The notes under the pieces: generated by a model | Databases searched by the model: none | The model's input: the letters and a program-made list of their open reading frames with translations, nothing else | Told to the model about the DNA's origin: nothing | Source: JAUSPI01 sp964454305 | Lineage (GTDB): Bacteria > Desulfobacterota > Syntrophia > Syntrophales > JADFWA01 | DNA length: 19,380 nt | Direction of reading: 5' to 3' | NCBI GenBank assembly: GCA_964454305.1 | Contig: CAYVXX010000042.1 | Coordinates: forward strand, 1 to 19,380 | Made by a program: the position numbers and the translations under genes | Part shown: positions 1 through 8,390 of the stretch, piece by piece | Position numbering within the stretch: the first letter of the stretch is position 1 | Layout of the letters: each line of letters begins with the position of its first letter

Positions 1-680
1 TTAGAGTTCACTTTGAAGAGGTTGCGCCTATGCTCAAGAAGTATGGCCTGCGAGGCACATTTTATCCCCCGGGACTAATATCATTGATAAAATACCCGCA
101 TGAGTGGGCTAAAGTGGCTGAAATGGGACACGAGCTTGGCAATCACAGCCTTTTTCATCCCTGCAGGAAACCTCATTACGTTAATCCGGCTTATGACCTG
201 GCAGCATATAATAAAACTCGCTGGAGCGATGAAATGGAGGTTGCCAATTACATTTTAAAGACTATTGATGGCAAAGATGAAAGAACTTTTGCCATTCCAT
301 GCGCTCAAATCTACATTGGCCCGTCAGAAAACAAGGTGTCTGTTGAACCGATTATTGCGCAGATGTTCGTTGCCGCTCGATCCTATGCCAACAGGGAGAT
401 TATAGTTCCTGATAATCTAAACTTTGTCTCTCTGTCTTCATTCGCCGCCGGTCTGGATTTGAAAACCTTTGATAGTATTCTTTCAATCATCAGGAAAGCA
501 CAACAGGTATCGGGATGGGTCATAATAACTTTTCACGGTGTTGGAAAAGATGAAAGCCAATTGTATATAGATAAAGATGAACACCAGAAGCTGATCTCCT
601 TTTTATCGCAGAACAAAAATGAAATATGGACTGCACCGATTATTGAGGCCTGCAGGCATCTAAAGTCGAATGGATACTGA
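1..680 (+). CDS. Polysaccharide deacetylase family protein (NodB fold), 5' end missing
   Basis: The reading frame is open from base 3 to the stop at 678-680, so the gene starts upstream of the window. About 225 residues are visible. The phrase 'LKKYGLRGTFYPPG' followed by 'GHELGNHSLFHP' is the typical NodB-homology core. In that family the His-x3-His (HSLFH) binds the catalytic metal, and 'WVIITFHGVG' near the end supplies the late His motif. The first motif, with the catalytic Asp-Asp, would lie before the window. The family removes N- or O-acetyl groups from glycans such as chitin oligomers, peptidoglycan or exopolysaccharide; the substrate here cannot be told. Its place ahead of several glycosyltransferase genes suggests trimming of an envelope glycan. 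The ATG at base 30 is internal and not the true start. Confidence 0.85.
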   Translation, partial: RVHFEEVAPMLKKYGLRGTFYPPGLISLIKYPHEWAKVAEMGHELGNHSLFHPCRKPHYVNPAYDLAAYNKTRWSDEMEVANYILKTIDGKDERTFAIPCAQIYIGPSENKVSVEPIIAQMFVAARSYANREIIVPDNLNFVSLSSFAAGLDLKTFDSILSIIRKAQQVSGWVIITFHGVGKDESQLYIDKDEHQKLISFLSQNKNEIWTAPIIEACRHLKSNGY

Positions 681-737
681 AAGTGCGTATTCTGGACTTG
701 TACTATAAACCAGCGGCAAATCCGGTATCAGGAGAAC

Positions 738-2408
738 ATGATCGAAAAATACTGGAATAGTAAGATTATAATATTCTTGTTGTATATAATGATCTTTGGA
801 TTTCTTCTTGTTGAAATCCTGCTTAACCTGACACCGCCCATATCAAGAGACGCCCTTATTCATCATCTTGCCATCCCAAAGCTCTGGCTTCTGCACGGGG
901 GATTCTATGAAATCCCATGGGCGGATTTTTCTTACTATCCCATGAATATAGATCTCCTTTATCTTGTTTCTCTCTATTTCAAAAATGACATATTCCCCAA
1001 GTTCATACACTTTGTTTTTGGTGTCGGTACAGGCCTGCTCGTATATTATTATCTCAGGAACAGGTTTGGCAAAAACTGGGGGCTTCTCGGTTTCCTGATT
1101 TTTTTCACCACACCTGTTGTTGTTCACCTTTCAACGACAGCCTATGTAGACCTTGGAGTGGCTTTTTTTACAACGGCGAGTATCCTTGCATTTGTTATAT
1201 GGCGGGATGATGGATACAAGAACACGAAGTGGTTAATTCTGTCAGCTATATGCATGGGATTGGCAGCAGGTTCCAAATACAATGCCCTGATTGCATGGTT
1301 CTTTTTAAACCTGACGATGGTTTTTTATTATTCGAGGGATACTGGCAGGGGACTTTCGGCATTAAAGTCTGGAGTAATATTTTTTGTAATTGCTCTTCTG
1401 ATCGTCTCTCCCTGGTATATTAAAAACTATATTTTAACGGGTAACCCATTGTATCCTCTATTTGATAACTTTTTTCGATCTGTGCATCATCTGTCTGTTG
1501 GAAGCAGTGGTTCTGCTGTGATTTCCACGGGCGCATGGGCTGATAATATTTTTCAGAGAAGGGAGATGATGTTTGGAGAAGGCTTCTGGGAAACAATTTT
1601 CATCCCGATCAGGATATTTTTTCAGGGGAAGGATGGTTCAGCTCAGTATTTTGATGGCGTTCTTAACCCGATTCTCATAGTTATGCTTCCTTTTGCTTTC
1701 CTGAGGAAAGATTTAGGTCGTGATAAACTCCTTTTTTTATTGTTTTCGCTCTTTTTGTTGTTTATGGCATATTTTCTCACGGACATACGTGTGAGATATA
1801 TTCTGCCGGTGATCCCATTCCTGACTATTCTGAGCGTGGTCGGAATAAAAAATATCGTTGAATGGGCAGGCAAAGAGCCCAACCCGCTTCGCCACACCGG
1901 TTTAATTGGCATATCTGCCGTTATAATAATCCTTATTTCCCTTAATGTCCTGTACTTAAAAGATTCTTTTAATACCATCCAGCCTGTAAGGTACATTCTT
2001 GGTCAGGAGACAAGGGATGAGTTTCTAATCCGTCACACAGCGTGTTACCCTGCGATGCAATATGTCAATAAAAACCTGCCGGATGACTCAAGGATTTTTC
2101 TTATGTTTCTTGGAAGACGTGGCTATTATCTGGATCGGCCTTATTATCATGAGGCATCTTTTGGAATGAACACCATAAACGGAATGGCCAACACCTCCCG
2201 AAACAAACAGGATTTTGAGTCATATATACATTCCATGGGCTGCACCCATATTCTAATGCGAACCGATCTCTTTAATAAATATTTGCATGACAATTTTCCA
2301 GAGGAAACAATTGCGTGCCTCCTTGAGCTTGTGAAAGAATACTGGAATCCGGTTTATGAGTCAAACGGGTATACACTAATAGGGGCAAGAAATGATAAGC
2401 AAAAGTAA
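738..2408 (+). CDS. Multi-spanning GT-C membrane glycosyltransferase-like protein (GT39/ArnT type)
   Basis: This 556-residue protein has many hydrophobic segments; the first is at about residues 9-30. Just after it comes 'ISRDALIHHLAIPK' (residues 35-48), an extracytoplasmic loop with an acidic residue (D38). In GT-C enzymes of the PMT/ArnT group the catalytic Asp lies in this position. The hydrophilic C-terminus (about 430-556) resembles the periplasmic domain of such enzymes. GT-C proteins move a sugar from a polyprenyl-phosphate carrier to an acceptor outside the inner membrane. The donor could be made by the GT2 at 4567-5502, which is of the polyprenyl-phosphate sugar synthase type. The start is supported by AGGAGAAC directly before ATG. 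The gene overlaps the next one by 17 bases, so the two are probably translationally coupled. The acceptor is unknown. Confidence 0.72.
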   Translation: MIEKYWNSKIIIFLLYIMIFGFLLVEILLNLTPPISRDALIHHLAIPKLWLLHGGFYEIPWADFSYYPMNIDLLYLVSLYFKNDIFPKFIHFVFGVGTGLLVYYYLRNRFGKNWGLLGFLIFFTTPVVVHLSTTAYVDLGVAFFTTASILAFVIWRDDGYKNTKWLILSAICMGLAAGSKYNALIAWFFLNLTMVFYYSRDTGRGLSALKSGVIFFVIALLIVSPWYIKNYILTGNPLYPLFDNFFRSVHHLSVGSSGSAVISTGAWADNIFQRREMMFGEGFWETIFIPIRIFFQGKDGSAQYFDGVLNPILIVMLPFAFLRKDLGRDKLLFLLFSLFLLFMAYFLTDIRVRYILPVIPFLTILSVVGIKNIVEWAGKEPNPLRHTGLIGISAVIIILISLNVLYLKDSFNTIQPVRYILGQETRDEFLIRHTACYPAMQYVNKNLPDDSRIFLMFLGRRGYYLDRPYYHEASFGMNTINGMANTSRNKQDFESYIHSMGCTHILMRTDLFNKYLHDNFPEETIACLLELVKEYWNPVYESNGYTLIGARNDKQK

Positions 2409-4551
2409 TGGGTTTGATTTGAATATCAGGTGGCGTTTTCCTGAAGGAAAAAAATATGCTTTTGCCTTTATATCTTTATTTGTATTTCTACTAATTATTT
2501 ATGGAAACAGCTTACAGGGTGAATGGCATTTGGATGATACTTCAAGTATTGTAGAAAATGCCGGTGTTCACCTAAAAAACCTCTCATGGCCGGATATTAA
2601 AAAAACCTGTTATTTTAGAGGCAGTCTTTCGAGACCTGTTTCTTATTTTAGTTTTGCCTTAAACTATTATTTCAACGGCCTAAATGTACTTGGTTACCAT
2701 CTGGTCAATCTCGCCATCCATTATATAACTGCCATATTTTTGTTCCTCTTTATCTATAATACGTTAAAGCTTCCGGTTCTTAAGGAACGTTATGGGACGG
2801 TTTCATACTCCGTAGCTCTCCTGGCGACCTTTCTGTGGGCAGTGAGTCCCGTGCAGGTTCTTGGTGTCAGTTATATCGTTCAGAGAATGACCAGCATGGC
2901 CGGGATGTTTTATATCATGGCCATGTACTTATATCTCAAGGGGAGGACTTCTGATTGTCTGAGCAATAGCATCTCCTTTTTTATTTTCTGTGCTCTTTCG
3001 GCCCTTTTATCATTTGGCAGCAAGGAAAACGCCGCCATGCTGCCGGTGACCCTGTTCCTCTATGATCTTTTCCTCATTCAGGGTATAACTAAAGAAAATC
3101 TCAAAAAGAACATGAGGATTGTCATCCTGCCTTTCATCGTTGTTCTTGCACTTGGGGTATGTTACACAAATGTCTCAACCATTCTTGATGATTACAGCTA
3201 TAGGCCATTTACCCTCATGGAAAGGCTCCTGACAGAACCGAGGGTGATAATTTTTTATATCTCACTTTTGTTCTACCCAATTCTTCCACGCTTTGCCCTG
3301 CTTCATGATATCTATATATCAAGGTCACTCTTTGATCCCTGGACTACTTTACCTGCTATCCTTTTAATATTATTAATCATTGCTTGTACCTTATCTGTTG
3401 CCCGCAAAAAACCGCTTATCTCTTTTTGCGTTATCTTTTTCTTTTTAAACCACTTGATTGAAGGTACCATCATTCCCCTTGAGCTTATCTTTGAGCATCG
3501 GAACTACATACCGTCGATGCTCATTTTTGTTCCTATAGCTATTTTAGCAGTCAATGTACTTGATTATCTTTCTTACAAAAAAGGACTTCAATTTCTACTG
3601 GTCCTCGGGATAGCATTTTTATTATATGATCAGGGATATACCGTTCATAAGCGCAATGAAATTTTAAGATATGAACAAACGCTATGGTTATACAATGTTG
3701 ATAAATATCCTAATCTTAGTCGAGCTCACAACAATCTTGGTAAAACATATATGAATCGTGGATTACCAATGGAGGCCTTTCAAGAGGTCAGCAAGGCATT
3801 GGAAATCAATAGATATTTCAATTTTTACAATGAAGCAATTGTAAAGAAAAACCTGGGAGAATATTACCGCTGGGGGGAGAAATATGACATGGCCTTAATC
3901 AACTACAAGGAGGCTGTTGCCATCTGTCCCGGACTTGCAGAAGCTTGGGTTGGTATAGTTACAATAGAACTCAAAAAAGGAAATATAGGGGTAGCATATC
4001 AACACATAAATAAAGCATTAAAAACCAATCCCGCCAGTGCTAAGCTACATGAAGCATCAAGTTTTGTATTGTTTAAACTCGGTCGTTTGGACGAGGCGCT
4101 GAAAGAGTCTCAAAAAACACTGGAGATAAATTCTGAAAGAATCTTTCCGATAGCTATTATGGCTGAGATAGCTCGGAGGAAAGGTCAGGACTATAAGTCA
4201 ATTCAGTATTGGAAGAAATTTTTAAGGAAAGACCCAAACGATATTAGAGCGTACATCGCCTTGATTGAGCTGTATTCTTTAACTCATAATAACAACCTGC
4301 TTACCCAAACAATTAGTCAATTATTGAATATTAAAGGCGATAGAAACCTTAGGGATTTTTTACACGAAACTACAAAAAATGCGGAACTATTGGTTTATGT
4401 GCCGGATACAGAAAAGATACTGGCTATTATAAAGGGTAATTTTCTGAAGCAAATTCAGGATATTAATCTAAAAAATGTCGTAAATAATATAGGGGAAACA
4501 TCATCTCATAGAATTATTCGAAAAGATATGGTACGAATGTATACTGTTTGA
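2392..4551 (+). CDS. TMTC-like membrane protein with C-terminal TPR domain
   Basis: This 719-residue protein has two halves. Residues about 22-425 contain many membrane segments and begin with an extracytoplasmic 'WHLDD' (45-49), the acidic loop position of GT-C enzymes. 'QRMTSMAGMFYIMAMYLYLKGR' begins near residue 164. Residues about 444-640 are TPR-like ('RAHNNLGKTYMNRGLPMEAF', 'AEAWVGIVTIELKKGNIGVA'). This layout matches bacterial relatives of TMTC proteins, whose animal members are O-mannosyltransferases using dolichol-phosphate-mannose. A likely role is transfer of a sugar to a protein or glycan outside the inner membrane, with the TPRs recruiting the partner. The start has AGGGG at 2381-2385, 6 bases before ATG. 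The gene overlaps the preceding GT-C gene by 17 bases, and the GT2 starts 15 bases after it. The enzymatic role is inferred from architecture only. Confidence 0.72.
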   Translation: MISKSNGFDLNIRWRFPEGKKYAFAFISLFVFLLIIYGNSLQGEWHLDDTSSIVENAGVHLKNLSWPDIKKTCYFRGSLSRPVSYFSFALNYYFNGLNVLGYHLVNLAIHYITAIFLFLFIYNTLKLPVLKERYGTVSYSVALLATFLWAVSPVQVLGVSYIVQRMTSMAGMFYIMAMYLYLKGRTSDCLSNSISFFIFCALSALLSFGSKENAAMLPVTLFLYDLFLIQGITKENLKKNMRIVILPFIVVLALGVCYTNVSTILDDYSYRPFTLMERLLTEPRVIIFYISLLFYPILPRFALLHDIYISRSLFDPWTTLPAILLILLIIACTLSVARKKPLISFCVIFFFLNHLIEGTIIPLELIFEHRNYIPSMLIFVPIAILAVNVLDYLSYKKGLQFLLVLGIAFLLYDQGYTVHKRNEILRYEQTLWLYNVDKYPNLSRAHNNLGKTYMNRGLPMEAFQEVSKALEINRYFNFYNEAIVKKNLGEYYRWGEKYDMALINYKEAVAICPGLAEAWVGIVTIELKKGNIGVAYQHINKALKTNPASAKLHEASSFVLFKLGRLDEALKESQKTLEINSERIFPIAIMAEIARRKGQDYKSIQYWKKFLRKDPNDIRAYIALIELYSLTHNNNLLTQTISQLLNIKGDRNLRDFLHETTKNAELLVYVPDTEKILAIIKGNFLKQIQDINLKNVVNNIGETSSHRIIRKDMVRMYTV

Positions 4552-4566
4552 AGAGCGAGGGAATAT

Positions 4567-5502
4567 ATGGGAAAGGACTATAAACCAGATTTCATACCTG
4601 AAGTGAGCATCATCGTCCCCGCCTATCGAGAAGAGGAGGGCATCGCAGCCGTTGTTGAGAGAATTCACCGGGTGATGGGTGTGCTTGATCGTCCTTATGA
4701 AATTCTTGTTGTGGATGATGGGTCAGATGATGAAACTGCGGAAAAGGCGAGAGGGGCAGGGGCTCAAGTTGTGCCTCACGTATACAATATGGGCAACGGC
4801 GCGGCAGTGAAAACCGGCATCAGAAATGCGAAGGGTGAAATCCTGGTCACGCTTGACGGAGATGGCCAGCATTCGCCTGAAGATATCCCACTCTTGCTTG
4901 AGAAAGTAGGGCCTTACGATATGGCGGTTGGTGCCCGTACAGGTGATTCAGAAGCATCTCTTTACAGGTCTATGGCAAACAGTATCTACAACTGGTTCGC
5001 CACCTATATGTGTAAGCGCAGGATCGAGGACCTGACATCGGGCTTCAGGGCGATAAAAACGGATATCGCCCGTCAGTTTGTCTCTCTGCTGCCAAATACG
5101 TTTTCCTATCCAACAACCGTTACCATGGCGGTTGTCCGTTCAGGATATAGCCTCGCATATGTGCCTATAATGGCCTCCCGCCGCGTGGGGCAGAGCAAGA
5201 TTAAGCCCCTGAGGGACGGAGCACGCTTTCTCATAATTATTATCAAGATTGCCACATTGTTTTCTCCAATGAGAGTGTTTCTACCAGTCAGCGCTCTCAT
5301 GTTTTTCTCAGGACTTGGCTATGGACTGTTGAAGATATTTGTTTTGGGAGAACCTTATGGCCCAACTGCGGCCATGATGATGACTGTGGCCGTTGTGATA
5401 TTCATGGTTGGACTTGTATCGGAACAGGTGGCACAACTAAGGTTTGATCGAATGGAAAATTTGGACAATTCGCAAAAGAAGGATATACGGAAATCGGATT
5501 GA
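4567..5502 (+). CDS. Membrane-anchored GT2 glycosyltransferase, polyprenyl-phosphate sugar synthase type (DPM1-like)
   Basis: The protein has 311 residues. The GT-A domain begins 'VSIIVPAYREEEGI' (13-26) and contains 'VVDDGSDDET' (DD at 50-51), the metal-binding 'DGDGQH' (97-102) and 'DLTSGFRAIK' (155-164). 'RRVGQSKIKP' (205-214) follows, as in dolichol/undecaprenyl-phosphate mannose or glucose synthases. The last 90 residues hold two or three membrane segments (about 219-260 and 268-290), the tail of the membrane-anchored subclass. The expected reaction is transfer of a sugar from a nucleotide donor to a polyprenyl phosphate on the cytoplasmic side, supplying donors for GT-C enzymes such as the two genes just upstream. 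The sugar is not predictable. GAGCGAGG lies a few bases before ATG. The 15-base gap to the upstream gene points to one operon. Confidence 0.85.
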   Translation: MGKDYKPDFIPEVSIIVPAYREEEGIAAVVERIHRVMGVLDRPYEILVVDDGSDDETAEKARGAGAQVVPHVYNMGNGAAVKTGIRNAKGEILVTLDGDGQHSPEDIPLLLEKVGPYDMAVGARTGDSEASLYRSMANSIYNWFATYMCKRRIEDLTSGFRAIKTDIARQFVSLLPNTFSYPTTVTMAVVRSGYSLAYVPIMASRRVGQSKIKPLRDGARFLIIIIKIATLFSPMRVFLPVSALMFFSGLGYGLLKIFVLGEPYGPTAAMMMTVAVVIFMVGLVSEQVAQLRFDRMENLDNSQKKDIRKSD

Positions 5503-5583
5503 AATGTTATTTTGATATTAATTTTCCGAAGATTTGCCCGTTTCCGGACGGAAGGTACACACAATAAACGGAGTGTTTGATAA

Positions 5584-6804
5584 ATGGGAAAGTGCTTGAT
5601 TTGTAACAGTCCTGTTGAATCATTTATCTCTTTTGGCAAAATGCCTCTTGCCAACGGGTTTCTCACACCGGATCGATTTGGTGATGAAGATTTTTTTGAG
5701 CTGAAAACAGCTTTTTGTCCAAATTGCGGTATGTTTCAATTAACAGAGCAACCTGATCGTGAGAAGATGTTTAATGAGAACTACCCATTTTTTTCCGGCA
5801 CGTCAAAAAGGATGGCGATACATTTCCAGGAGTTTGCAGAATATGTAAAAAGGGATTATCTTTCTTCTCTGGATCCTTTTGTTGTAGAGATCGGATGCAA
5901 TGATGGTATTATGCTGCAACATTTTGCCGGTGCCGGTATCCGCCATCTCGGCATTGAACCATCGGCAAATGTTGCGCAGGTGGCAATTGAAAAAGGAATA
6001 AATACAATATGCAAATTCTTTAATGAGGACTGTGCCCGGCAAATTGTGAAGGAATGCGGGCAGGCCGATGCCTTTTTAGGTGCCAACGTAATGTGTCATA
6101 TTCCCTACCTGCATTCTATTGTAAAAGGGATAAGGATACTTTTAAAACCGAAGGGTGTTGTCATATTTGAAGATCCCTATCTTGGAGATGTTATAGAGAA
6201 CACATCATATGACCAGATTTATGATGAGCATGTATTCCTGTTTTCTGTTTCTTCCATAAAGTATCTTTTCGAACAACACGGTATGGAAGTGATAGATGTT
6301 GAACCTCAGGAAACGCATGGTGGTTCTATGCGGTATATTATTGCTCAGCAAGGGATGTATTCTGTTTCCGACAGGGTTTATGATCAGTTGGAAAAAGAAA
6401 GAAAGATTGGTCTGGATAAACCGGAAACCTATCAAATATTTCGAAAAAACTGCGAACTGTCACGTGATAGTTTGATGGCTGTCCTGAATGAAATCAAACA
6501 ACAGGGGAAAAGAATAGTTGGATATGCAGCAACATCCAAAAGTACGACCATCATCAACTATTGCGGGATTACCACTGATCATATAGAGTTCATCAGCGAC
6601 ACGACCCCAATTAAACAGGGTAAATACAGTCCCGGAGCACATATTCCCGTTCGACCCTATGAAGAATTTGTTTCTGATTATCCTGACTATGCTCTTCTGT
6701 TTGCCTATAACCATGAAAAAGAAATAATGGCTAAAGAACAGAAGTTTATGGAATCCGGTGGTAAATGGATTGTGTATGTGCCGAAAGTGCAGGTGTTAGA
6801 GTGA
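5584..6804 (+). CDS. SAM-dependent sugar C-methyltransferase (NDP-hexose 3-C-methyltransferase family, EvaC/TylCIII-like)
   Basis: This 406-residue protein has the three-part layout of deoxysugar C-methyltransferases. First is an N-terminal zinc site with Cys pairs C4/C7 and C45/C48. Second is a SAM fold with 'VEIGCNDG' (101-108). Third is a C-terminal domain with 'GYAATSKSTTIINY' near residues 312-325. 'YDEH' (213-216) and 'HGGSMR' fit the Tyr/Glu/His active-site region described for the 3-C-methyltransferase TcaB9. Known members put a methyl on C3 of a 4-keto (3-amino or 3-keto) NDP-hexose, giving branched sugars such as vancosamine or mycarose. The length is normal for the family. The ATG is preceded by CGGAG. 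Its TGA overlaps the GTG of the aminotransferase gene, so the two are probably coupled. An 81-base gap separates it from the upstream GT2. The exact sugar and carbon are inferred. Confidence 0.85.
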   Translation: MGKCLICNSPVESFISFGKMPLANGFLTPDRFGDEDFFELKTAFCPNCGMFQLTEQPDREKMFNENYPFFSGTSKRMAIHFQEFAEYVKRDYLSSLDPFVVEIGCNDGIMLQHFAGAGIRHLGIEPSANVAQVAIEKGINTICKFFNEDCARQIVKECGQADAFLGANVMCHIPYLHSIVKGIRILLKPKGVVIFEDPYLGDVIENTSYDQIYDEHVFLFSVSSIKYLFEQHGMEVIDVEPQETHGGSMRYIIAQQGMYSVSDRVYDQLEKERKIGLDKPETYQIFRKNCELSRDSLMAVLNEIKQQGKRIVGYAATSKSTTIINYCGITTDHIEFISDTTPIKQGKYSPGAHIPVRPYEEFVSDYPDYALLFAYNHEKEIMAKEQKFMESGGKWIVYVPKVQVLE

Positions 6805-7907
6805 TTTTGTGCAGTAACCCCAGGGCGCAGTATTTTTCTTATAAAGAAGAAATAGATGCCGCGATTTCTCGTGTGCTTGATGGCGGATGGTATATCCTGG
6901 GCGAAGAAGTTAAGGCGTTTGAAAAAGAGTTTGCCGGCTATATTGGCGTTTCTTATGGGATCGGAGTTGGTAGTGGAACAGAGGCAATTCATTTAGCTCT
7001 TGCCGCATGCGGAATAGGGGAGGGTGATGAGGTAATCACCGTTTCACATACTGCAGTGGCAACTGTAGCGGCGATTGAGCTGGTAGGTGCAATACCGGTG
7101 TTGGTGGATATTGAGCCGGCCTTTTTCACGCTTGATCCGAACAGGCTAAAAGAGGTAATTACACATCGAACAAAAGCTATTCTTCCCGTTCACCTTTATG
7201 GACAACCGGTTGATCTGAATCCCGTCATGGAAATTGCCCGAAAGTATCAGTTGTACGTGATTGAGGATTGTGCTCAGGCACATGGGGCAACTTACAAAAA
7301 CGAGCGTGTGGGGTCGTTCGGCGATATGGCATGTTACAGCTTTTATCCAACCAAGAACCTGGGTGCGTTGGGTGATGGTGGAATGGTTGTGACCAATGAT
7401 AAGGATCTCGCCGAAAAAGCCGTGCTATTACGTGAATACGGTTGGGCTGAACGATATATAAGTTACGTTCAAGGCTGGAATACACGGCTGGATGAAATAC
7501 AGGCAGCCATATTACGTGTAAAACTAAAGTATCTGGATGAAGATAATTCAAAGAGGATACGTCTGGCAGAGATATATAATAACGGATTACGCAATACTGA
7601 TTTGATTTTACCGAAGCAAAGAGAAAATTCTACACATGTATATCATTTGTATGTCATACGCTCGGCAAAACGGAATGAATTATTGGCATCTTTAAAAGAA
7701 AAAGGCATCGGTGCCTCGATCCATTATCCTGTACCGGTACATCTTCAGCCAGCGTATAGGGGTTTACATGATTTCAACAGACTACCTGAAACAGAACAGA
7801 TTGCTAAGGAAATAATTTCACTTCCCATTTATCCTGAGTTAGGTGAATCGGATGTGCAAACGATAATCAGGACAATAATGGATTTTAAAGGAGTGGCAGA
7901 TGATTGA
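6801..7907 (+). CDS. PLP-dependent sugar aminotransferase, DegT/DnrJ/EryC1/StrS family
   Basis: I use GTG at 6801 (368 residues), which overlaps the preceding TGA as GTGA and has AGGTG 5 bases upstream. The frame stays open to an ATG at 6765, but that would add 12 unlike residues. From 6801 the protein begins 'MILCSNPRAQYFSYKEEID', as expected for the family. 'GSGTEAIHLAL' (about 58-68), 'VIEDCAQAHGA' (D156, Q159) and 'SFYPTKNLGALGDGG' with the PLP lysine at about K185 are all intact. These enzymes convert a keto group of a nucleotide sugar to an amino group at C3 or C4 using glutamate or glutamine. Next to a 3-C-methyltransferase, a C3 role like EvaB is the simplest guess; C4 amination cannot be excluded from sequence alone. 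Its end overlaps the next gene by 8 bases. Confidence 0.92.
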   Translation: MILCSNPRAQYFSYKEEIDAAISRVLDGGWYILGEEVKAFEKEFAGYIGVSYGIGVGSGTEAIHLALAACGIGEGDEVITVSHTAVATVAAIELVGAIPVLVDIEPAFFTLDPNRLKEVITHRTKAILPVHLYGQPVDLNPVMEIARKYQLYVIEDCAQAHGATYKNERVGSFGDMACYSFYPTKNLGALGDGGMVVTNDKDLAEKAVLLREYGWAERYISYVQGWNTRLDEIQAAILRVKLKYLDEDNSKRIRLAEIYNNGLRNTDLILPKQRENSTHVYHLYVIRSAKRNELLASLKEKGIGASIHYPVPVHLQPAYRGLHDFNRLPETEQIAKEIISLPIYPELGESDVQTIIRTIMDFKGVADD

Positions 7908-8358
7908 TGGAGTAATTATAAAGAAATTGGTAACCCACACTGATGAAAGAGGATTTTTCAGGGAGATCATCCGTGTCACGGATGACTTTTTCGCTGGTGG
8001 ATTTGGTCAGTGGAGCCATTCTTTGATGTTCGATAACGTTATCAAGGCTTGGCATTACCACAAAATTCAGACGGACTGGTGGTACGTATGCAGCGGTGTC
8101 CTTCGAGTAGGATTGTGTGATATGCGGGAGGATTCCATAACGTATAAACAAACCATGGATTTCCTGGCGGGAGACCTGCAACCTGCTCAGGTTGTTAAGA
8201 TTCCTCCGGGAGTGGCACATGGTTGTAAGACAGTTCAGGGCCCGGTCCACTTACTTTATATTACCTCTAATGTGTATAATCCGGACGATGAACTTCGCCT
8301 TCCTTACGATGATCCGGAAATCGATTTTGACTGGCTGAAAGGACCACCTGTTAAATAG
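7900..8358 (+). CDS. RmlC-like cupin: NDP-4-keto-6-deoxyhexose 3,5- or 5-epimerase-type protein
   Basis: At 152 residues this is shorter than ordinary RmlC (about 180). 'HTDERGFFREI' (13-23) matches the early D-x-RG-x-F-x-E signature. 'AWHYHK' (50-55) places H52 where RmlC has its catalytic His, 'IPPGVAHG' (101-108) is the cupin turn, and 'NVYNPDDELRLPYDDPEIDFDW' region residues (124-145) match the RmlC C-terminal motif with Y126 as candidate general acid. RmlC epimerises C3 and C5 of dTDP-4-keto-6-deoxyglucose, while relatives such as EvaD act mainly at C5. Because C3 here would be amino- and methyl-substituted, C5 epimerisation is the more likely role. The ATG overlaps the aminotransferase end by 8 bases and has GGAG upstream. 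A ketoisomerase (FdtA-type cupin) is less likely because the RmlC signatures are present. Confidence 0.8.
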   Translation: MIDGVIIKKLVTHTDERGFFREIIRVTDDFFAGGFGQWSHSLMFDNVIKAWHYHKIQTDWWYVCSGVLRVGLCDMREDSITYKQTMDFLAGDLQPAQVVKIPPGVAHGCKTVQGPVHLLYITSNVYNPDDELRLPYDDPEIDFDWLKGPPVK

Positions 8359-8363
8359 TTCAC

Positions 8364-8376
8364 CATGACTGTCATG
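8364..8376. repeat. Small perfect palindrome between the cupin and SDR genes
   Basis: CATGAC-T-GTCATG is a perfect 6-base inverted repeat around one central base, in the 32-base gap before the ATG at 8391. It could be a protein-binding site or chance. No promoter is evident beside it. Confidence 0.3.
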
Positions 8377-8390
8377 CATATAGGGATTAC

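Noticed and set aside
843..1127. Reverse-strand open frames inside the GT-C gene (843-1127, 1643-1996)
   Set aside because: Both are antisense to a well-supported membrane protein, have no recognisable domain and no start signals that stand out.
5503..5583. Promoter in the 81-base gap before the C-methyltransferase gene
   Set aside because: A TTGATA-like box is visible but no -10 hexamer at proper distance, so I do not call it.
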